Origin: Patescibacteria group bacterium
Lineage (GTDB): Bacteria > Patescibacteriota > Minisyncoccia > Phycocordibacterales > UBA5272
Assembly (NCBI GenBank): GCA_030837425.1
Contig: JAUPLJ010000008.1
Span: 1 to 13,826 of the forward strand
Reading direction: 5' to 3'
Length of the DNA: 13,826 bases
Part shown: positions 13,387 through 13,826 of the stretch, piece by piece
Numbering within the stretch: position 1 is the first letter of the stretch
Layout of the letters: each line of letters starts with the position of its first letter
The notes under the pieces: generated by a model
The model's input: the letters and a program-made list of their open reading frames with translations, nothing else
Told to the model about the DNA's origin: nothing
Databases searched by the model: none
Translations under genes and position numbers: made by a program

Positions 13387-13826
13387 ATGACTAACTCATT
13401 TGGTGATATCTTTCAAAATTTTATTAAAGACTCTGTTGGCAATCCTTATGGGCTTTTGCTTTCAATAATAATTTTATTCTTTATTATTTCTCTTTTTGCA
13501 GCAATGTTTTCAAAATCTATAAAAAGAAACCTTATCACTTGGAATATTTTAGAAAAAGAAGAATCTCCTGGTAAACTTTTACTTCTAATAGTATCTATAC
13601 TGATAATAGTCAAAATTATTCAGGGTTTTATTATTCAACCATTCTTGGTTGATGGAGGATCAATGCTTCCAACTCTTGAAAGTGGTGAGCTTTTAATTAT
13701 TGATAAATTATCTTTTGATGTAAATAAATTAAAGCGTGGTGATGTCATAGTATTTAGACATGTAAAAAATGACGATTACGACGGACAATTTTTTATTAAA
13801 AGATTAATCGGAGTCCCAGGAGATAG
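13387..13826 (+). CDS. lepB: Signal peptidase I, 5' part (runs off the window)
   Basis: The first 146 residues of a type I signal peptidase, the membrane serine protease that removes signal peptides from exported proteins. Two hydrophobic segments (about 21-41 and 63-83) anchor it. The catalytic serine is S92 in GGSMLPTL (the SxMxPT signature), and the general-base lysine is K138 in FIKRLIGVPGD. The frame is open to the right edge, so the C-terminal conserved boxes are not seen. The ATG at 13387 is about 17 bases after the -10 element, with no Shine-Dalgarno. It would be the processing enzyme for the surface protein and M23 peptidase in this window, which is inference from function, not linkage. 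Confidence 0.95.
   Translation, partial: MTNSFGDIFQNFIKDSVGNPYGLLLSIIILFFIISLFAAMFSKSIKRNLITWNILEKEESPGKLLLLIVSILIIVKIIQGFIIQPFLVDGGSMLPTLESGELLIIDKLSFDVNKLKRGDVIVFRHVKNDDYDGQFFIKRLIGVPGD

Noticed and set aside
1..13826. Alternative genetic code with UGA read as glycine, suggested by the absence of TGA stops in nine complete genes
   Set aside because: Conserved proteins (RecA, FtsK, Pth) are full length without any in-frame TGA and use normal GGN glycine codons; TAA/TAG stops are expected at this base composition.

Overview
The window looks like a piece of chromosome from an ultra-small, AT-rich bacterium of the Candidate Phyla Radiation (Patescibacteria), most likely a Parcubacteria-type lineage. 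This is inferred from the gene content, not from a marker tree. The supporting traits are very AT-rich spacers, short leaders that almost never carry a Shine-Dalgarno sequence, a four-domain S1 protein, and a secreted peptidoglycan-binding protein with tandem beta domains of a kind I associate with these lineages. All nine complete genes end in TAA or TAG and read normally in the standard bacterial code. No phage, transposon, CRISPR array, tRNA or rRNA is visible.

Left part (1-6180, all on the minus strand): an envelope block. In transcription order it holds an unrecognised helical protein with a C-terminal winged helix (5212-6180), a 1009-residue secreted protein with an N-terminal peptidoglycan-binding domain and about six repeated beta domains (1769-4798, probably an S-layer-like or adhesive surface protein), and a secreted coiled-coil M23 peptidase of the EnvC/NlpD type (207-1502). 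The surface-protein gene has its own promoter and an unusually long leader of about 324 nt with a 5' hairpin.

Middle (6181-10606): a divergent 414-bp spacer precedes ftsK, a small membrane-anchored beta-domain protein coupled to it, and recA, all on the plus strand. The spacer and the 3' part of the winged-helix gene share a clustered, same-orientation repeat TGTC(T/G)TTTA, a good candidate for a binding site of an unknown regulator.

Right part (10607-13826): between recA and the S1 gene lies about 600 bp without protein genes. It contains two promoter-hairpin-terminator units that look like two small RNAs, the first with a clear three-part stem and alternative pairings. Then follow an S1-domain protein (rpsA-like), a 90-residue unknown protein, a convergent peptidyl-tRNA hydrolase, and the 5' part of lepB (signal peptidase I) running off the right edge.

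Functionally the window joins chromosome maintenance and division (FtsK, RecA), translation (S1, Pth) and surface building (M23 peptidase, surface protein, signal peptidase). Nearly every gene has a recognisable extended -10 promoter (TGNTATAAT) and most units end in a clean intrinsic terminator, so transcription units can be drawn with some confidence. The parts most worth a second look are the two RNA candidates, the repeat cluster beside the winged-helix protein, and the long leader of the surface-protein gene.
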